From positions 62,001-126,000 of the forward strand of contig CALXDJ010000001.1 in assembly GCA_944387035.1 (NCBI GenBank): a stretch of 64,000 nt of DNA. Direction: 5' to 3'. The position numbers were made by a program, and so were the translations under genes. Source of the stretch: an uncultured Oscillospiraceae bacterium. Its GTDB lineage: Bacteria > Bacillota > Clostridia > Oscillospirales > Oscillospiraceae. Under the pieces are notes generated by a model. It saw only the letters and a list, made by a program, of their open reading frames with translations, searched no databases and was not told the origin of the DNA. Positions 1-7,978 of this stretch are shown here, piece after piece; position 1 is the first letter of the stretch; the number at the start of each line of letters is the position of its first letter.

Positions 1-779
1 GGGATCACGTACTTGCTGTAATAGGGAGAGGTCTCCTGCAGGGCGGCAATGTGCTCGTCGTCCAAGCTGACCAGATAGGCATCCTTGGAGGTAGCCAGAG
101 TGGTGATGGCCACAGTGGGGGCACCGGCCACCACGAAGGCCGCGTCAATCTTGCCATCCTGGAGGGCGTCGGCGCTGTCGCCGAAGTCCTGATACTGGGC
201 GTTGATATCGGTCTCATAGTCCAGGCCGTAGGCGCCCAGGATATCCAGAGCGTTGTAGAACACGCCGGAACCGGCAGCGCCGATGGAAACCGTCTTGCCC
301 TTCAGGTCTGCGACCGTCTTGATATCGGGGTTGCAGGTGACAATCTGCACCTGCTCCATGTACAGAGCGGCCACCGTGGAGAAATTGGTGATGGGCATAC
401 CCTCGAACAGGTTGGTGCCGTCATAGGCATAGCTCATGACGTCGGACTGGACAAAGCCCAGCTGGCGGGTGTTCATATCCATCTGCTCAATGTTATCCTG
501 AGAACCGTTGCTGGTGACAGCGGTCACCTTGGTGCCGGTGCCGCTGGAGGTAATGGCCTGAGCCAGCACGCTGCCGAAACCATAGTAAGTACCCTGGTCG
601 CCGCCGGTGGAGAACTTCAGCTCCGTGCCGGTACCGGTGGCCTCGCCCTCAGCGGGAGCCTGGGTGTCCTCAGCAGGGGTCTGGGTATCCTCAGCAGGGG
701 CCTCTTCCGTGCCGCCGCAGCCGGCCAGCACACTGGCCATCATCAAGGCGGCCATCAGCAGAGAGAAAAACTTCTTCAT
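1..779 (-). CDS. TAXI-family TRAP transporter solute-binding lipoprotein (3' end cut by window edge)
   Basis: Extracytoplasmic binding protein expected to deliver a small organic acid or amino-acid-like ligand to a TRAP membrane component, which would lie beyond the left edge. The first 259 residues are visible. They start with a lipoprotein signal (charged MKK, hydrophobic stretch, lipobox LAGC with Cys21), then an acidic Ala/Pro linker with a repeated PAEDTQ unit. The core has the TAXI-type opening STGGDQGTYYGFGS and later DLKGKTVSIGAAGSG. Start chosen at 779 because AGAGGA lies about 7 nt upstream; an ATG at 785 is too close to that site. The gene has its own promoter and is separated from pyc by a terminator. 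Family assignment is good; the ligand is unknown. Confidence 0.85.
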   Translation of the reverse strand, partial: MKKFFSLLMAALMMASVLAGCGGTEEAPAEDTQTPAEDTQAPAEGEATGTGTELKFSTGGDQGTYYGFGSVLAQAITSSGTGTKVTAVTSNGSQDNIEQMDMNTRQLGFVQSDVMSYAYDGTNLFEGMPITNFSTVAALYMEQVQIVTCNPDIKTVADLKGKTVSIGAAGSGVFYNALDILGAYGLDYETDINAQYQDFGDSADALQDGKIDAAFVVAGAPTVAITTLATSKDAYLVSLDDEHIAALQETSPYYSKYVI

Positions 780-833
780 GTTCATATCCTCTTTTCCTCT
801 TGTTTTCTTGTGGGGTCTTGTATATACCTGCAT

Positions 834-862
834 ATGATATCTCATTTGCCTTCATTTTTCAA
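834..862 (-). promoter_or_regulatory. Sigma-A promoter for the TAXI binding-protein gene
   Basis: Minus strand shows TTGAAA (-35), a 17-nt spacer and TATCAT (-10), giving a leader of about 50 nt before the start at 779. Confidence 0.7.
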
Positions 863-955
863 GTCTTTTTTTGTTTTTCCAGATTGTTTTTGCAAGTCTA
901 TGCATGATGTCTTGCATTTTGTACGTTTCCTTCCGTCATAAACGGCACAGCATAC

Positions 956-1003
956 AAAAAGGTCTCCGGCGCTGTGACCGGATTTGGTCATAACGCCGGA
1001 GAC
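956..1003 (-). terminator. Rho-independent terminator of pyc
   Basis: Perfect 10-bp stem (962-971 with 994-1003) and an inner TGACC/GGTCA stem. On the minus strand it is followed by TTTTT, 39 nt after the pyc stop. Confidence 0.85.
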
Positions 1004-1041
1004 TATAGAAAAACGTTTCCACGTTCTTGACGGTCCCTGAA

Positions 1042-4000
1042 TTACTGGATCGTCAGCAGCAGCTGTCCGCCCTTGACCGTGTCGCCCTCCCGGACCTCCA
1101 CAGAAGCGATTGTACCGCTCATCCGGGCCGTGACTGCGGTTTCCATCTTCATGGCCTCGATGGTCACCAGAGTCTGGTTCTTTTCCACCTTGTCGCCCAC
1201 TTTGACATTGATCTTGCTGACGGCACCGGGGATGGATGCTCCCACCTGGCTCTTGTCCTCGGGGTCTGCCATAGGAACCTTGACGATGTTCTTCTGAGCA
1301 GCCTCGTCCGGCACCTGGACATCCCGGCGGATACCGTTGAGTTCAAAGCTGACGGTACGCATGCCCTCGCTGTCCACTTCGCCCAGGCCGAGGTATTTGA
1401 TGACCAGGGTCTTGCCGTCGGCGATGTTGACCTTGTTGGTCTCGCCCACCGCCAGGCCGTGGAAGAACACATGGCTGCCCAGGCGCATGATATAGCCGTA
1501 CTCCTTGCGGGTCTTGACGAAGTCCTCCACCACCTTGGGATACAGGCAGTAGCTCAGCACCGCCCGCCACGTGGGATCGGGATCAAAAGCCGCCATCTCC
1601 CGTTTCTTGGCCTCAAAGTCCACCGGCGGCAGCAGCTCGCCGGGGCGGCAGGTAATGGGTGCCTTGCCCTTGAGCACCACCCGCTGAAGATCCTTGGGGA
1701 ATCCGCCGGCGGGCTGGCCCATCATGCCGGAGAAATAGCTCACAGCACTGTCGGGGAAGGCCAGATTTTCACCCTTCTCCACGATGTTCTCGGGCGTCAG
1801 GCCGTTCTGGGTCATGAAGATGGCCAGGTCGCCCACCATCTTGGAAGACGGCGTCACCTTGACAATGTCGCCCAGCATCTCATTGACCAGACGATAGTTC
1901 TCCTTGACCTCGGTAAAGCGGCTGCCCAGACCCAGGGACTCCACCTGGGGACGCAGGTTCGTATACTGGCCTCCGGGAATCTCATAGCGGTAGATATCGG
2001 CGTTGTTGCAGGTCAGGCCGCCTTCGAAGGAATCGTAGCGCTTGCGCACATCCTCCCAGTACTCCGTGAGCTTCTGCAGCCGGTCCAGATCCATGCCGGT
2101 GTCCCGCTCCGTGTTCTGCAGGGCCGCCACCACGGCGTTGAGGGAAGGCTGGCTGGTCATGCCCGCCATGGAGCTGATGGCACAGTCCACCACGTCCACA
2201 CCGGCCTCAGCGGCCAGCAGCAGTGCGGCCACCTGGTTGCCGGAAGTGTCGTGGGTGTGGAGCTGGATGGGAATACCGATCTCCTGCTTGAGGGCAGTGA
2301 CCAGCTTCTGCGCGGCATAGGGCTTGAGCACGCCGGACATATCCTTGATGCACAGCATGTGAGCGCCCCGGTGCTCCAGCTCCTTGGCCAGCTTCACATA
2401 GTAGTCCAGGGGATACTTGTCCCGCTTGGGGTCCAGAATATCGCCGGTATAGCAGATGGTGGCCTGGCAGATCTTATCCTGCTTGAGGACCTCATCCATG
2501 GCCACTTCCATGCCGGGAATCCAGTTCAGGGAGTCGAACACCCGGAACACGTCAATGCCGGAGCGGGCCGCTTCTTTGATAAACTCCCGGATGACGTTAT
2601 CGGGATAGTTGGTATAGCCCACGGCGTTGGCGCCCCGCAGCAGCATCTGCAGCAGGAGGTTGGGCGCCTTCTGGCGGATCAGGTCCAGCCGCTCCCAGGG
2701 AGACTCATGGAGGAAGCGGTACGCCACGTCAAAGGTCGCGCCGCCCCAGCACTCCAGGGAGAAGGCGTCGGAGAGAATCTCGCTGGTGGCGTCCATGCCC
2801 TTGACAATGTCGCGGGTCCGGACCCGGGTCGCCAGCAGGGACTGATGGGCGTCGCGGCAGGTGGTATCGGTGATGAGCAGCTTCTTCTGGTCCTTCACCC
2901 AGTCCGCCACAGCCTTGGGACCCTTGGCATCGAGCAGCTGCTTGAGGCCGTCGGGACGGTTCCCCGTCACCGGCGGGAACCGGGGCGCGTCGTAGAACTT
3001 GTGGCCCTCCTGCTCCTTGACCACGATGTTGCCGATATACTTGAGCATCTTTGTGGCGCGGTCCTGGCCCTCGTCCAGCTCAAAGAGCTCCGGCGTCTCG
3101 TCAATGAACTTCGTGTGGCAGCCGCCGGCCATGAAGGTATCGTTCATCAAAATGTTGAGGATGAAGGCGATATTCGTCTTCACGCCGCGGACATGGATTT
3201 CCCGCACGGCACGGGCGGCCTTGCGGCACACACCGCTGAAGGTGGTATCCCAGGCCGTGACCTTGACCAGCAGGGAGTCATAGTACGGGGAGATCACGCT
3301 GCCCGCACCGGCGGTGGCGCCGTCGAGACGGATGCCGAAGCCGCCGGGAGAACGGTAGGACGTAATCTTGCCGGTATCCGGCGCGAAGTTGTTGGCCGGG
3401 TCCTCGGTGGTCACGCGGCACTGGATGGCATAGCCGTTTTGGTGCACATCGCTCTGGCTGGAAATGCCGATCTGGGGATCGCTGAGGGGATATCCCTCCG
3501 CAATCAGGATCTGGGAACGCACCAGGTCCACACCGGTCACCATTTCGGTCACGGTGTGCTCCACCTGAATCCGGGGGTTCATCTCGATGAAATAGTGGTG
3601 TCCGTCCCGGTCCACCAGGAATTCCAGGGTACCGGCATTGACATAGCCCACATGCTTGGCAATCTTGACGGCATCGTCATAGAGGGCCTGGCGCACACTC
3701 TCCGGCACGGAGAACGCCGGCGTAAACTCCACCACCTTCTGATAGCGGCGCTGCAAAGAGCAGTCCCGCTCATAGAGATGGACCACATTGCCGAAGGTAT
3801 CGCCCAGGACCTGCACCTCAATGTGCTTGGGCTCCACCAGGAACTTCTCCATGAAGATGTCGTCATTGCCGAAGGCCTTCTTGGCCTCGGCCTTCACCAG
3901 ATCGAAGTTGACGCCCACTTCTTCCACCGTGTCGCACCGGCGCATGCCGCGGCCGCCGCCGCCTGCCGCTGCCTTGAGAATCACCGGGAAGCCAAACTCC

Positions 4001-4458
4001 ATGGCCAGCTTCTGGGCCTCTTCCCGGCCCTTGAGGGGCTCGGCGGTGCCGGGGATGGTGGGTACGCTGCACTCCAGCGCCATCTGCTTGGCGGACAGCT
4101 TGTCGCCCATCATATCCAGCACCCGGGAGGACGGACCGACAAATGCAATGCCCGCTTCCTCGCAGGCCCGGGCAAAGTCACCGTTCTCGCTCAAAAAGCC
4201 GTAGCCGGGATGAATGGCGTCGGCACCGTGCTTCTTGGCCAGCTCGATAATCCGGGGAATATTCAGATAGGCGCCCAGGGGGCTCTCGTTCTCGCCGATG
4301 AGATAGGACTCGTCGGCAGCGGTTCGGAACATGCTGTACATGTCCTCGTTGGAGTAGATGGCAATGGTCTGCAAACCCAGATCGTGGCAGGCCCGGAAAA
4401 TCCGCATGGCGATTTCGCCGCGGTTGGCCACCAGCACCTTTTTGAACGTTCTGCTCAT
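1042..4458 (-). CDS. pyc: Pyruvate carboxylase
   Basis: Biotin-dependent carboxylation of pyruvate to oxaloacetate (anaplerosis), cytoplasmic, normally a tetramer. The single chain of 1138 residues is the usual Pyc length. An N-terminal biotin carboxylase (about 1-450) has the opening VLVANRGEIAMRIFRACHDLG and the ATP-grasp loop KAAAGGGGRGMRR. A central HMGL-like carboxyltransferase (about 530-810) begins ITDTTCRDAHQSLLATR. It is followed by the PYC/OADA domain and a C-terminal biotinyl domain with EAMKMET (biotin Lys about 1104). Start supported by AAAGGAGGAGTCCT just upstream. It has its own promoter and terminator and is not co-transcribed with the acc genes at 28-32 kb. Confidence 0.97.
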   Translation of the reverse strand: MSRTFKKVLVANRGEIAMRIFRACHDLGLQTIAIYSNEDMYSMFRTAADESYLIGENESPLGAYLNIPRIIELAKKHGADAIHPGYGFLSENGDFARACEEAGIAFVGPSSRVLDMMGDKLSAKQMALECSVPTIPGTAEPLKGREEAQKLAMEFGFPVILKAAAGGGGRGMRRCDTVEEVGVNFDLVKAEAKKAFGNDDIFMEKFLVEPKHIEVQVLGDTFGNVVHLYERDCSLQRRYQKVVEFTPAFSVPESVRQALYDDAVKIAKHVGYVNAGTLEFLVDRDGHHYFIEMNPRIQVEHTVTEMVTGVDLVRSQILIAEGYPLSDPQIGISSQSDVHQNGYAIQCRVTTEDPANNFAPDTGKITSYRSPGGFGIRLDGATAGAGSVISPYYDSLLVKVTAWDTTFSGVCRKAARAVREIHVRGVKTNIAFILNILMNDTFMAGGCHTKFIDETPELFELDEGQDRATKMLKYIGNIVVKEQEGHKFYDAPRFPPVTGNRPDGLKQLLDAKGPKAVADWVKDQKKLLITDTTCRDAHQSLLATRVRTRDIVKGMDATSEILSDAFSLECWGGATFDVAYRFLHESPWERLDLIRQKAPNLLLQMLLRGANAVGYTNYPDNVIREFIKEAARSGIDVFRVFDSLNWIPGMEVAMDEVLKQDKICQATICYTGDILDPKRDKYPLDYYVKLAKELEHRGAHMLCIKDMSGVLKPYAAQKLVTALKQEIGIPIQLHTHDTSGNQVAALLLAAEAGVDVVDCAISSMAGMTSQPSLNAVVAALQNTERDTGMDLDRLQKLTEYWEDVRKRYDSFEGGLTCNNADIYRYEIPGGQYTNLRPQVESLGLGSRFTEVKENYRLVNEMLGDIVKVTPSSKMVGDLAIFMTQNGLTPENIVEKGENLAFPDSAVSYFSGMMGQPAGGFPKDLQRVVLKGKAPITCRPGELLPPVDFEAKKREMAAFDPDPTWRAVLSYCLYPKVVEDFVKTRKEYGYIMRLGSHVFFHGLAVGETNKVNIADGKTLVIKYLGLGEVDSEGMRTVSFELNGIRRDVQVPDEAAQKNIVKVPMADPEDKSQVGASIPGAVSKINVKVGDKVEKNQTLVTIEAMKMETAVTARMSGTIASVEVREGDTVKGGQLLLTIQ

Positions 4459-4506
4459 AGGACTCCTCCTTTAATGATCATAGTTTTCAATTACTTCTGT
4501 CCCGTC

Positions 4507-4536
4507 AGTATACTCCCCCGGATTTGCCCGATGCAA
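4507..4536 (-). promoter_or_regulatory. Sigma-A promoter for pyc
   Basis: Minus strand TTGCAT, 18-nt spacer, TATACT, about 50 nt before the pyc start. The rest of 4537-4652 is AT-rich and shows no gene. Confidence 0.65.
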
Positions 4537-4652
4537 TGGCTGAAATCACAGTTTTATAAAATTCGGAAAAGCTTCCAGTTTTTCCAGCGCCGCGAGGGAG
4601 TTCTTTTGTCTATTTCCGCAGGACTAATGTCCGCCATCAGCGGTCATTCTAT

Positions 4653-4685
4653 AAAACAGGGAGCCGCCACGGAGGCGACTCCCTG
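4653..4685 (-). terminator. Rho-independent terminator of thrS
   Basis: 12-bp stem with one G-T pair (4657-4668 with 4674-4685), 5-nt loop, then TTTTATAG on the minus strand, just after the thrS stop. Confidence 0.8.
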
Positions 4686-4696
4686 CAAAAAACAGA

Positions 4697-6457
4697 TTAT
4701 TTCCGGGCCTTGGAATCCACCACATCCCGCAGCATGGCGATAAAGTCGGCCTGGGACATGACGCCCAGATCGCCCTCAGCGCGGTGCCGCACGGAGACAG
4801 TGCCGTCCTCGGCCTCCTTGTCGCCCACCACCAGCATATAGGGAACCTTTTCCAGCTGGGCCTCGCGGATCTTCTTGCCGATCTTCTCATTGCGGTGATC
4901 GGTCTCCACCCGGAAGCCGGCAGCGTCCAGAGCGGCGGCCACCTGGTCGGCGTAGGCCGCGGCGCGGTCGGTAATGGGCAGGAGCTTCACCTGCACGGGA
5001 GAGAGCCAGGTGGGGAACGCACCGGCAAAGTGCTCGGTGATGACGCCGATGAAGCGCTCGATGGAGCCCAGCACCACCCGGTGAATCATGACGGGACGGT
5101 GCTTCTGGCCATCCTCGCCGGTGTACTCCAGCTCGAAGCGCTCAGGCAGCTGGCTGTCCAGCTGAATGGTGCCGCACTGCCAGGTCCGGCCCAGGGAATC
5201 GGCCAGATGGAAGTCCAGCTTGGGGCCGTAGAAGGCGCCGTCGCCCTCATTGATGACAAAGGTCTTGCCCATCTCGGTGATGGCGTTTTTCAGGATTTCC
5301 TGGTTGTGCTCCCACTCCTCCACGGTGCCGATGTGATCCTCGGGCATGGTGGACAGCTCAATGGTATAGCTCAGACCGAAGGTGGAATACACCTCGTCAA
5401 ACAGGTGGACAGTCTCCTGAATCACGTCCTTCATCTGCTCCCGGGTCATGAAGACATGGGCATCGTCCTGGGTGAAGCAGCGCACGCGGAACAATCCGTG
5501 GAGAGCGCCGGAGAGCTCATGACGGTGCACCAGGCCCAGCTCGCCCACCCGCAGGGGCAGGTCCCGGTAGGAGTGGGGCTCGCTGGAGTAGACCAGCATG
5601 CCGCCGGGGCAGTTCATGGGCTTGATGGCGTAATCCTCTTCGTCGATGACGGTGGTGTACATGTTCTGCTTGTAGTGGTCCCAGTGGCCGGAGCGCTCCC
5701 ACAGCTGGCGGTTGAGGATGATGGGGGTGGAGATCTCCACATAGCCGTACTTCTTGTGCACCTGCCGCCAGTAGTCCAGCAGGGTGTTCTTCAGCACCAT
5801 GCCCTTGGGCAGGAAGAAGGGGAAGCCGGGGCCCTCGTCCCGCAGCATGAACAGGCCCAGCTCCTTTCCCAGCTTGCGGTGATCCCGCTTCTTGGCCTCC
5901 TCAATGCGCTGGAGGTACGCGTCCAGCTCGTCCTTCTTGGGGAAGGCGATGCCGTAGATGCGCTGGAGGGTCTCCCGGTTGGAGTCGCCCCGCCAGTAGG
6001 CGGCGTTGCAGGCGGTGAGCTTGATGGCGTTGCCCTTGATGCGGCCGGTGGAATCCAGGTGGGGACCGGCGCACAGGTCGGTGAACTCGCCCTGCTTGTA
6101 GAAGGAGATGTGGGCATCTTCCGGCAGATCCTGAATCAGCTCCACCTTGTAGGGCTCGCCCTTTTCCTCCATGAACTTGATGGCCTCTTCCCGGGGCAGC
6201 TCAAAGCGCTCCAGCTTGAGCTTTTCCTTGCAGATCTTGCGCATCTCGCCCTCGATCTTCTCCATGATCTCGGGGGTGATGGGGAAGGGAGAGTCCAGGT
6301 CATAATAGAAGCCGTTTTCAATGGACGGGCCGATGGCCAGCTTCACCTCGGGATAGAGGCGCTTGACGGCCTGGGCCAGGACATGGGAGCAGGTATGCCA
6401 ATACGTGCGGCGATACTCCTCATTTTCAAAGGTATACTGGTTGTTTTCCTCAGACAT
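4697..6457 (-). CDS. thrS: Threonyl-tRNA synthetase lacking the N-terminal TGS domain
   Basis: Charges tRNA-Thr with threonine. At 586 residues it is shorter than the roughly 640-residue classical enzyme. It opens almost directly with the editing-domain zinc motif HTCSHVLAQAVKRLYP, so the ubiquitin-like TGS domain is absent. The catalytic core has class II motifs including PMNCPGGMLVY, LPLRVGELGLVHRHE with RVRCFTQDDAH, and VMIHRVVLGSIERFIGV. The anticodon-binding domain follows from about 490 to the end. The start is fixed by AAGGAGGAACC upstream. Expression is controlled by the T-box leader at 6486-6743. The missing TGS domain is seen in some clostridial ThrS proteins (recalled) and does not suggest a pseudogene. 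Confidence 0.96.
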   Translation of the reverse strand: MSEENNQYTFENEEYRRTYWHTCSHVLAQAVKRLYPEVKLAIGPSIENGFYYDLDSPFPITPEIMEKIEGEMRKICKEKLKLERFELPREEAIKFMEEKGEPYKVELIQDLPEDAHISFYKQGEFTDLCAGPHLDSTGRIKGNAIKLTACNAAYWRGDSNRETLQRIYGIAFPKKDELDAYLQRIEEAKKRDHRKLGKELGLFMLRDEGPGFPFFLPKGMVLKNTLLDYWRQVHKKYGYVEISTPIILNRQLWERSGHWDHYKQNMYTTVIDEEDYAIKPMNCPGGMLVYSSEPHSYRDLPLRVGELGLVHRHELSGALHGLFRVRCFTQDDAHVFMTREQMKDVIQETVHLFDEVYSTFGLSYTIELSTMPEDHIGTVEEWEHNQEILKNAITEMGKTFVINEGDGAFYGPKLDFHLADSLGRTWQCGTIQLDSQLPERFELEYTGEDGQKHRPVMIHRVVLGSIERFIGVITEHFAGAFPTWLSPVQVKLLPITDRAAAYADQVAAALDAAGFRVETDHRNEKIGKKIREAQLEKVPYMLVVGDKEAEDGTVSVRHRAEGDLGVMSQADFIAMLRDVVDSKARK

Positions 6458-6485
6458 GATGGTTCCTCCTTATCGCTGCGGGGCG

Positions 6486-6743
6486 AAAAAAAAATCCCGC
6501 CCCTGACAAAATCAGGGGTGAGATACGAACATACGTATTCCACGGTTCCACCCTGCTTGCACCGGGCAAACCGGTGCCGCTCGCGTCCTCTGTAACGGGA
6601 GGTCCCGTCCCAGCCTACATATCGGTGGGCAGCTCCAAGGCGGTGGCTGACTCCGGCACAACGGCAAGAACCGCTTGCAGCCAGGGCGGCTCCTCTCTGA
6701 TGCCTGTACCGGACAGCGTCCTTTTCCAAGCCTTTTACAATTA
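6486..6743 (-). promoter_or_regulatory. T-box riboswitch leader of thrS with terminator
   Basis: On the minus strand the conserved T-box core AGGGTGGAACCGTG lies at 6541-6554. A stem-loop (CCCCTGA with TCAGGGG, 6500-6518) follows and runs into nine Ts (6486-6494), the regulated terminator. Upstream parts fit stem I: AGAGAGGAG near 6690-6698 and TGCAAG near 6673-6678. Uncharged tRNA-Thr should pair with a specifier codon and with the T-box to stop termination. ACC triplets downstream of the stem I loop (within GCCACCGCC and CCCACCG) are candidate threonine specifiers; the exact one was not folded. This fills the gap between the 50-residue ORF and thrS. Confidence 0.93.
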
Positions 6744-6749
6744 TCGGGT

Positions 6750-6778
6750 ATCATATCACGGCGGCCCCGTCTTGTCAA
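6750..6778 (-). promoter_or_regulatory. Consensus sigma-A promoter for the thrS T-box transcript
   Basis: Minus strand TTGACA, 17-nt spacer, TATGAT: full -35 consensus and near-consensus -10. The -35 box contains the TGA stop codon of the small gene at 6775-6927. Confidence 0.88.
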
Positions 6779-6927
6779 GGGGTGGGCTCCTCTTCCAGGT
6801 ACCGCTCCTCCGCCCACAGCTGGGCCTGCCGCAGCAGGGTTTCCGCCTGTCCGTAATTATGCGCCGCCAGGGCCTCCAGCGCATCGGTCATGGCGTTGAA
6901 CAGATGGGTATACATCTCCTGATACAT
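6775..6927 (-). CDS. Small helical protein of unknown function (50 aa)
   Basis: Not recognised. The frame gives MYQEMYTHLF, then alternating Ala/Leu-rich helices with LEALAAHNYGQAETLLRQAQ and an acidic C-terminus. It looks like a short TPR-like helical hairpin. The start at 6927 is preferred because GAAGGCGGCTGT precedes it; the open frame extends to 6993. It has its own TTGACA-17-TATAGT promoter and diverges from the XRE regulator at 7066. Its stop overlaps the thrS promoter. Reality is supported by promoter, ribosome site and a protein-like composition. Confidence 0.6.
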   Translation of the reverse strand: MYQEMYTHLFNAMTDALEALAAHNYGQAETLLRQAQLWAEERYLEEEPTP

Positions 6928-6964
6928 ACAGCCGCCTTCTTTCATTCCACAAATTGACAATTCA

Positions 6965-6993
6965 ACTATAAACTTGAAAAATTCGTTTGTCAA
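6965..6993 (-). promoter_or_regulatory. Sigma-A promoter for the 50-aa gene
   Basis: Minus strand TTGACA, 17-nt spacer, TATAGT. On the plus strand TTGACAA near 6954 and TTGTCAA near 6987 form an inverted pair that overlaps the -35, a possible operator for the divergent XRE protein. Confidence 0.72.
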
Positions 6994-7065
6994 GCAAGAT
7001 TCCAGTTTTAAGCACGTTTATTTCCTGAGCAGTATCCCTATCTTATTAGTCATGGGGGATGCTGT

Positions 7066-7389
7066 ATGAATATTGACTATAAACTGATTGGAAAACGAAT
7101 CGCACACCGTAGAAAAAGCCTCGGACTAAAGCAGTCCGAAGTAGAAGAGCGGGCTGAAATCGGCTATAAATATCTCTCCAGCATTGAACGAGGTCTCTCC
7201 ATCCCCAGCATCGAGGTTGTCATGCGCCTGGCCGCCGCTTTGGATACCACGCCGGATACCTTTCTGGTAGGTTCCGCCCGGCAGGAGACCGCCCGTTGGG
7301 AGAGTGTGGCCCAGTATCTGCGCTTGCTGGACGAGAAGCAGCTGGATACGGCGGAGAGTTTTCTGGCCTGGCTGTCGGAGCAAGGCTGA
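7066..7389 (+). CDS. XRE-family HTH transcriptional regulator
   Basis: Cytoplasmic DNA-binding protein of 107 residues. An N-terminal Cro/CI helix-turn-helix (about 8-65) reads IGKRIAHRRKSLGLKQSEVEE, then YKYLSSIERGLSIPSIEVVMRLAAALDTTPD. A short helical tail (about 75-107) may dimerise. GGGGGAT precedes the ATG. It diverges from the 50-residue gene and is followed by a strong terminator, so it is probably monocistronic. Targets are unknown; the divergent promoter at 6965-6993 is the obvious candidate. Confidence 0.88.
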   Translation: MNIDYKLIGKRIAHRRKSLGLKQSEVEERAEIGYKYLSSIERGLSIPSIEVVMRLAAALDTTPDTFLVGSARQETARWESVAQYLRLLDEKQLDTAESFLAWLSEQG

Positions 7390-7404
7390 CCGCTTAGCAA
7401 ACAC

Positions 7405-7444
7405 AAACCGCGCCCTGGACGAACATCCAGGGCGCGGTTTTTTT
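7405..7444. terminator. Bidirectional terminator between the XRE and DUF1294 genes
   Basis: 15-bp perfect stem (7405-7419 with 7426-7440), 6-nt loop, T-run on the plus strand and a T-rich flank on the minus strand. It overlaps the stop of the DUF1294 gene. Confidence 0.88.
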
Positions 7445-7796
7445 ACGCCGCAAAACGCCACCACAAATAAAAAAGTCCCACGGCCTCCACCAGCAAAATC
7501 GCCGGGATGCCGTACCGGAAGGACCGGTGGAGTGTCTTATGATGCCAGACCCGCATCCCGATCAGAGCGCCCAGGCCTCCCCCCAGCGCCGCCAGGAGAA
7601 ACAGCGTCTTTTCCGGCACCCGCCGCACCTGCTCACGGCGCACCTTGCGTTTGGCCTTCCATTTGTCCAGTCCGAACACCAGAAACGTCACCACATTGAT
7701 GATGACCAGCCAAACCGCCAGCATACTCCAGGGGCTGCCGATCAGAGCAAACACCCGGTCGTTGGTCGCCTCCGGCAAATATTGCATCGTATTCAT
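7443..7796 (-). CDS. DUF1294-family small membrane protein
   Basis: 117 residues with three predicted membrane segments: about 25-45, 70-90 (LFLLAALGGGLGALIGM) and 97-115. The family signature is NVVTFLVFGLDKWKAKR, a basic loop, then RVPEKTLFLLAALGGGLGALIG and the motif MRVWHHKTLHRSFRYGIP. Start at 7796 is set by GGGAGGACGTGT; the longer frame has no ribosome site. Function unknown. It has its own promoter. Confidence 0.88.
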   Translation of the reverse strand: MNTMQYLPEATNDRVFALIGSPWSMLAVWLVIINVVTFLVFGLDKWKAKRKVRREQVRRVPEKTLFLLAALGGGLGALIGMRVWHHKTLHRSFRYGIPAILLVEAVGLFYLWWRFAA

Positions 7797-7821
7797 ACAC
7801 GTCCTCCCATCAAACAGGCAA

Positions 7822-7848
7822 ACAGGCCGGAATCCGCTTCCGGCCTGT
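7822..7848 (-). repeat. Inverted repeat at the predicted transcription start of the DUF1294 gene
   Basis: ACAGGCCGGAA and TTCCGGCCTGT (11 bp, 5-nt loop) lie immediately downstream of the -10 box at 7851-7856. It could be an operator or a 5' mRNA hairpin. Confidence 0.55.
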
Positions 7849-7850
7849 CC

Positions 7851-7879
7851 AGTGTAGCAAAGCCCGGGGCGTTTGGCAA
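7851..7879 (-). promoter_or_regulatory. Sigma-A promoter for the DUF1294 gene
   Basis: Minus strand TTGCCA, 17-nt spacer, TACACT. Confidence 0.65.
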
Positions 7880-7978
7880 GCGTCCGCCCCGGTCGAAGGC
7901 CCTTTGTGCAGATACAGCCCGGAACAAATTTCCCCGCCGCAGCGACAAACCTGATATAAAGAAAAAGGAGGGATCCCC

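Noticed and set aside
1027-4743. 1238-residue open frame on the plus strand
   Set aside because: Antisense shadow of pyc: His/Leu/Gly-rich composition, no ribosome site or domain. GC-rich codon bias keeps the antisense frame open.
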